Positions 13,210-14,589 of a stretch of 14,589 bases of DNA are shown piece by piece (positions within the stretch are counted from its first letter, which is position 1; each line of letters begins with the position of its first letter). The stretch is from an uncultured Oscillospiraceae bacterium (GTDB lineage: Bacteria > Bacillota > Clostridia > Oscillospirales > Oscillospiraceae). A program made the position numbers and the translations under genes. The notes beneath the pieces are model-generated. The model searched no databases, was not told where the DNA came from, and saw only the letters and a program-made list of their open reading frames with translations. The stretch is from assembly GCA_934567115.1 (NCBI GenBank), contig CAKTJA010000019.1, positions 1 through 14,589 of the forward strand. The letters are read 5' to 3'.

Positions 13210-13249
13210 AGGAAACAAAGCGAAAATGTCAATAGGAAACAAAGCGAAA
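13210..13249. repeat. Tandem 16-bp direct repeat upstream of a promoter
   Basis: AGGAAACAAAGCGAAA occurs at 13210-13225 and again at 13234-13249, a 24-bp period, ending six bases before the -35 of the next promoter. It is placed like a pair of activator sites. The regulator is unknown. Confidence 0.7.
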
Positions 13250-13255
13250 TTTACC

Positions 13256-13284
13256 TTGCAAATTCGAAGATTTTCTGGTATCAT
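13256..13284 (+). promoter_or_regulatory. Extended -10 sigma-A promoter of the membrane-protein gene
   Basis: TTGCAA (13256-13261), 17-bp spacer, TATCAT (13279-13284), with TG one base before the -10. Transcription would begin near 13291. Confidence 0.75.
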
Positions 13285-13347
13285 TAAAAAATGCGGGTCC
13301 ATATGAAGAGCCGCGCAAAATGAAACCCTTTCGGAGGCTGAAGATAA

Positions 13348-14115
13348 ATGGCGGCAAAAAAGAACAACCCCGGGCGCGAAGAGCGTCTGGCAAAAAATAA
13401 CAGGAACCTCAACCGGGCGCTCGGCCTTTTCACCGCCGGGTTTGTCGCGGAGTTTTACCTGTTGGTCATCAACAACTTTTTCGTCAAGGGAACGGTGGAC
13501 CAGCTTGTTGCGGCGTCCGGCTTCCTTGAGGTGATGTCATGGGTCGGCGCGGCCATGGTCGGCGCGGGCGTTGTGTTTACGGTGATGCGCGGGAAGTGGA
13601 AGCGCTTTGCGGGCGCGGGGCTTTGGCTGCTTGCCGCCGGCGTGTTTTTCGCGCTCTCCTCGCGGCTGATGCTCAAGATCTACCCCGAGGGGACGACGGC
13701 GATGTGCATTCTGGTCCCCGTGCTGATGCTGCTGAGCGTCGTGTACCTGCTCTATGAGCATGAGTTCGCCGTTCAGGCGACGGCGCTGGCGGCGGCGATC
13801 GCTGCGGCTGCGGCGCTCAACCACGGAAGCGCCAATCTGAGCGGACTGCTCCGCGCGGCCTCCGTCGCGGTGCTGGTGCTGATCGTGGCTGCTCTGATCG
13901 CGGTGCTGGCGCTGAAGAAGCAGGGCGGCGTGTATCGCGGCAGGACGCTGCTTTCGTCGAAGGCAAACTATACGCTGACCGGGGCGGTGCTGGCGCTGTG
14001 CGCGGTCGCCGTCGCGCTGGCGATGTTCGTCCCCGGCATGGCCTACTACGTTATCTGGGTCGGCTCTGCGGCGCTTTTCGCGCTTGCGGTGTGGTACACC
14101 GTGAAGATGCTCTGA
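13348..14115 (+). CDS. Multi-pass membrane protein of unknown function
   Basis: Integral membrane protein of 255 residues. A short basic, hydrophilic N-terminus (1-25, with several Lys/Arg and Asn) is followed by about seven to eight hydrophobic helices, at roughly 26-47, 59-80, 88-106, 118-136, 141-157, 168-190, 209-230 and 233-251. A Lys/Arg loop after residue 190 separates the last pair. I recognise no transporter, enzyme or sensor motif, and no charged residues stand out inside the helices. GGAGG lies about ten bases before the ATG. It has its own promoter and a strong terminator, so it is a single-gene unit. The conserved-looking context gives no function. Confidence 0.8.
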   Translation: MAAKKNNPGREERLAKNNRNLNRALGLFTAGFVAEFYLLVINNFFVKGTVDQLVAASGFLEVMSWVGAAMVGAGVVFTVMRGKWKRFAGAGLWLLAAGVFFALSSRLMLKIYPEGTTAMCILVPVLMLLSVVYLLYEHEFAVQATALAAAIAAAAALNHGSANLSGLLRAASVAVLVLIVAALIAVLALKKQGGVYRGRTLLSSKANYTLTGAVLALCAVAVALAMFVPGMAYYVIWVGSAALFALAVWYTVKML

Positions 14116-14120
14116 GAGCG

Positions 14121-14137
14121 CGGCGGTCTTTCCGCCG
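14121..14137. other. Small hairpin after the membrane-protein gene
   Basis: CGGCGG-TCTTT-CCGCCG, six base pairs, lying between the stop codon and the main terminator; no T-run follows it. Confidence 0.4.
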
Positions 14138-14160
14138 GCGGGAGCTGAATTTTATAGGCG

Positions 14161-14192
14161 CGGCGCGGTGTGAAAGCACCGCGCCGTTTTTT
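14161..14192 (+). terminator. Intrinsic terminator of the membrane-protein gene
   Basis: Perfect ten-base-pair stem CGGCGCGGTG/CACCGCGCCG, six-base loop, then TTTTTT. Confidence 0.95.
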
Positions 14193-14226
14193 CGCTTCGA
14201 GAAGGTCTGCCGCCTTTCCGATCAAG

Positions 14227-14256
14227 CAAGACCGCCCGAAGCTTCGGACGGTCTTG
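14227..14256 (-). terminator. Probable terminator of the acetate kinase transcript
   Basis: CAAGACCG pairs with CGGTCTTG and CCGAAG with CTTCGG; the single odd pair between them is a T-G wobble on the minus strand but C-A on the plus strand. The T-run after it is poor (CTTGATC), so efficiency is uncertain. It lies 36 bp beyond the ackA stop. Confidence 0.6.
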
Positions 14257-14292
14257 TTCGCTTTATTTAAGATGTGTCTGCCGCGAGGACGC

Positions 14293-14589
14293 TTAACCGA
14301 CCAGAGCGGCGGTGTCCATCGCGATCATCAGCTCTTCGTTGGTGGGGATGAGCAGCACCTTGACCTTGGAATCGACGGCGGAGATCACGCGCTCCTCTCC
14401 GCGGACGTTGTTGGAATCCTCGTCCATCTTCACGCCCATGTACTCCAGCCCGGAGGCGATAGCCATGCGCTCCGCCCCGTCGTTCTCGCCGACGCCGGCG
14501 GTGAAGATGATCGCGTCCACGCCGCCCATGACGGCGGCATACGCGCCGATGAGCTTCTTGACCTCGTAGGCGAACTTCTCGCGGGCGAG
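14293..14589 (-). CDS. ackA: Acetate kinase, C-terminal part (N-terminus beyond window)
   Basis: Cytoplasmic enzyme that converts acetyl phosphate and ADP to acetate and ATP, the last step of acetate fermentation. The window holds the last 98 residues in an open minus frame that runs off the right edge. The stretch KKLIGAYAAVMGGVDAIIFT, then AGVGEND and IPTNEELMIA near the end, are hallmark C-terminal segments of AckA; GGVDAIIFTAGVGEN carries the conserved nucleotide-binding and hinge region. The protein ends TAALVG. Its partner gene pta, if linked, would lie outside the window. Confidence 0.95.
   Translation of the reverse strand, partial: LAREKFAYEVKKLIGAYAAVMGGVDAIIFTAGVGENDGAERMAIASGLEYMGVKMDEDSNNVRGEERVISAVDSKVKVLLIPTNEELMIAMDTAALVG

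Noticed and set aside
13004..13306. Plus-strand 100-codon frame in the nrdD upstream region
   Set aside because: No ribosome binding site, runs through the nrdD promoter, the direct repeats and the next promoter, and its translation has no protein-like pattern.

Overview
The window is GC-rich bacterial DNA that looks like a strictly anaerobic, gut-type member of the Clostridia, most likely a GC-rich Oscillospiraceae-like lineage. The clues are a choloylglycine (bile-salt) hydrolase, the redox repressor Rex, an oxygen-sensitive class III ribonucleotide reductase (NrdD), acetate kinase, an RnfB-like polyferredoxin, an S-layer-homology protein and a tiny Cys/Gly-rich peptide of the kind seen in Clostridia. 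The lineage is inferred from gene content only. I saw no CRISPR array, rRNA, tRNA, prophage or intact insertion sequence.

Layout from left to right. (1) Positions 1-1113, minus strand: an NCS2 purine permease cut by the window edge, with a clear promoter and a leader of about 110 nt. (2) 1382-2356, plus: bile-salt hydrolase family protein. (3) 2385-5755, plus: a strong promoter followed by a SAM methyltransferase, a P-loop NTPase (ATGA overlap), a four-cluster ferredoxin and a MATE exporter. The last three genes have no strong promoter of their own that I can see, so the four may form one operon of unknown purpose. (4) 5756-6072: a convergent intergenic region packed with stem-loops, including a perfect 40-bp duplication. 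(5) 6073-7716, minus: SulP anion transporter with a C-terminal STAS domain. (6) 7717-7993: divergent control region with a perfect consensus promoter for rex overlapped by a Rex-like operator. (7) 7994-9755, plus: rex and an SLH-domain exported protein, 10 bp apart. (8) 9834-10001, plus: a 55-residue Cys/Gly-rich peptide. (9) 10187-10402, minus: a 71-residue orphan with a near-ideal ribosome binding site. (10) 10403-10777: mostly non-coding, with a possible regulator-gene remnant and the nrdD terminator. (11) 10778-12976, minus: nrdD, whose promoter carries a likely pair of NrdR boxes. (12) 13348-14115, plus: a multi-pass membrane protein of unknown function behind a strong promoter and a tandem 16-bp repeat. 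(13) 14293 to the right edge, minus: C-terminal part of acetate kinase.

Most of the window is housekeeping for an anaerobic fermenter: purine uptake, anion uptake, NADH/NAD+ sensing, anaerobic dNTP synthesis and acetate formation. The parts least explained by known biology are the methyltransferase/NTPase/polyferredoxin cluster, the stem-loop array after the SulP gene, and the two very small proteins. Gene functions are from recognisable motifs read by eye; no database search was run.
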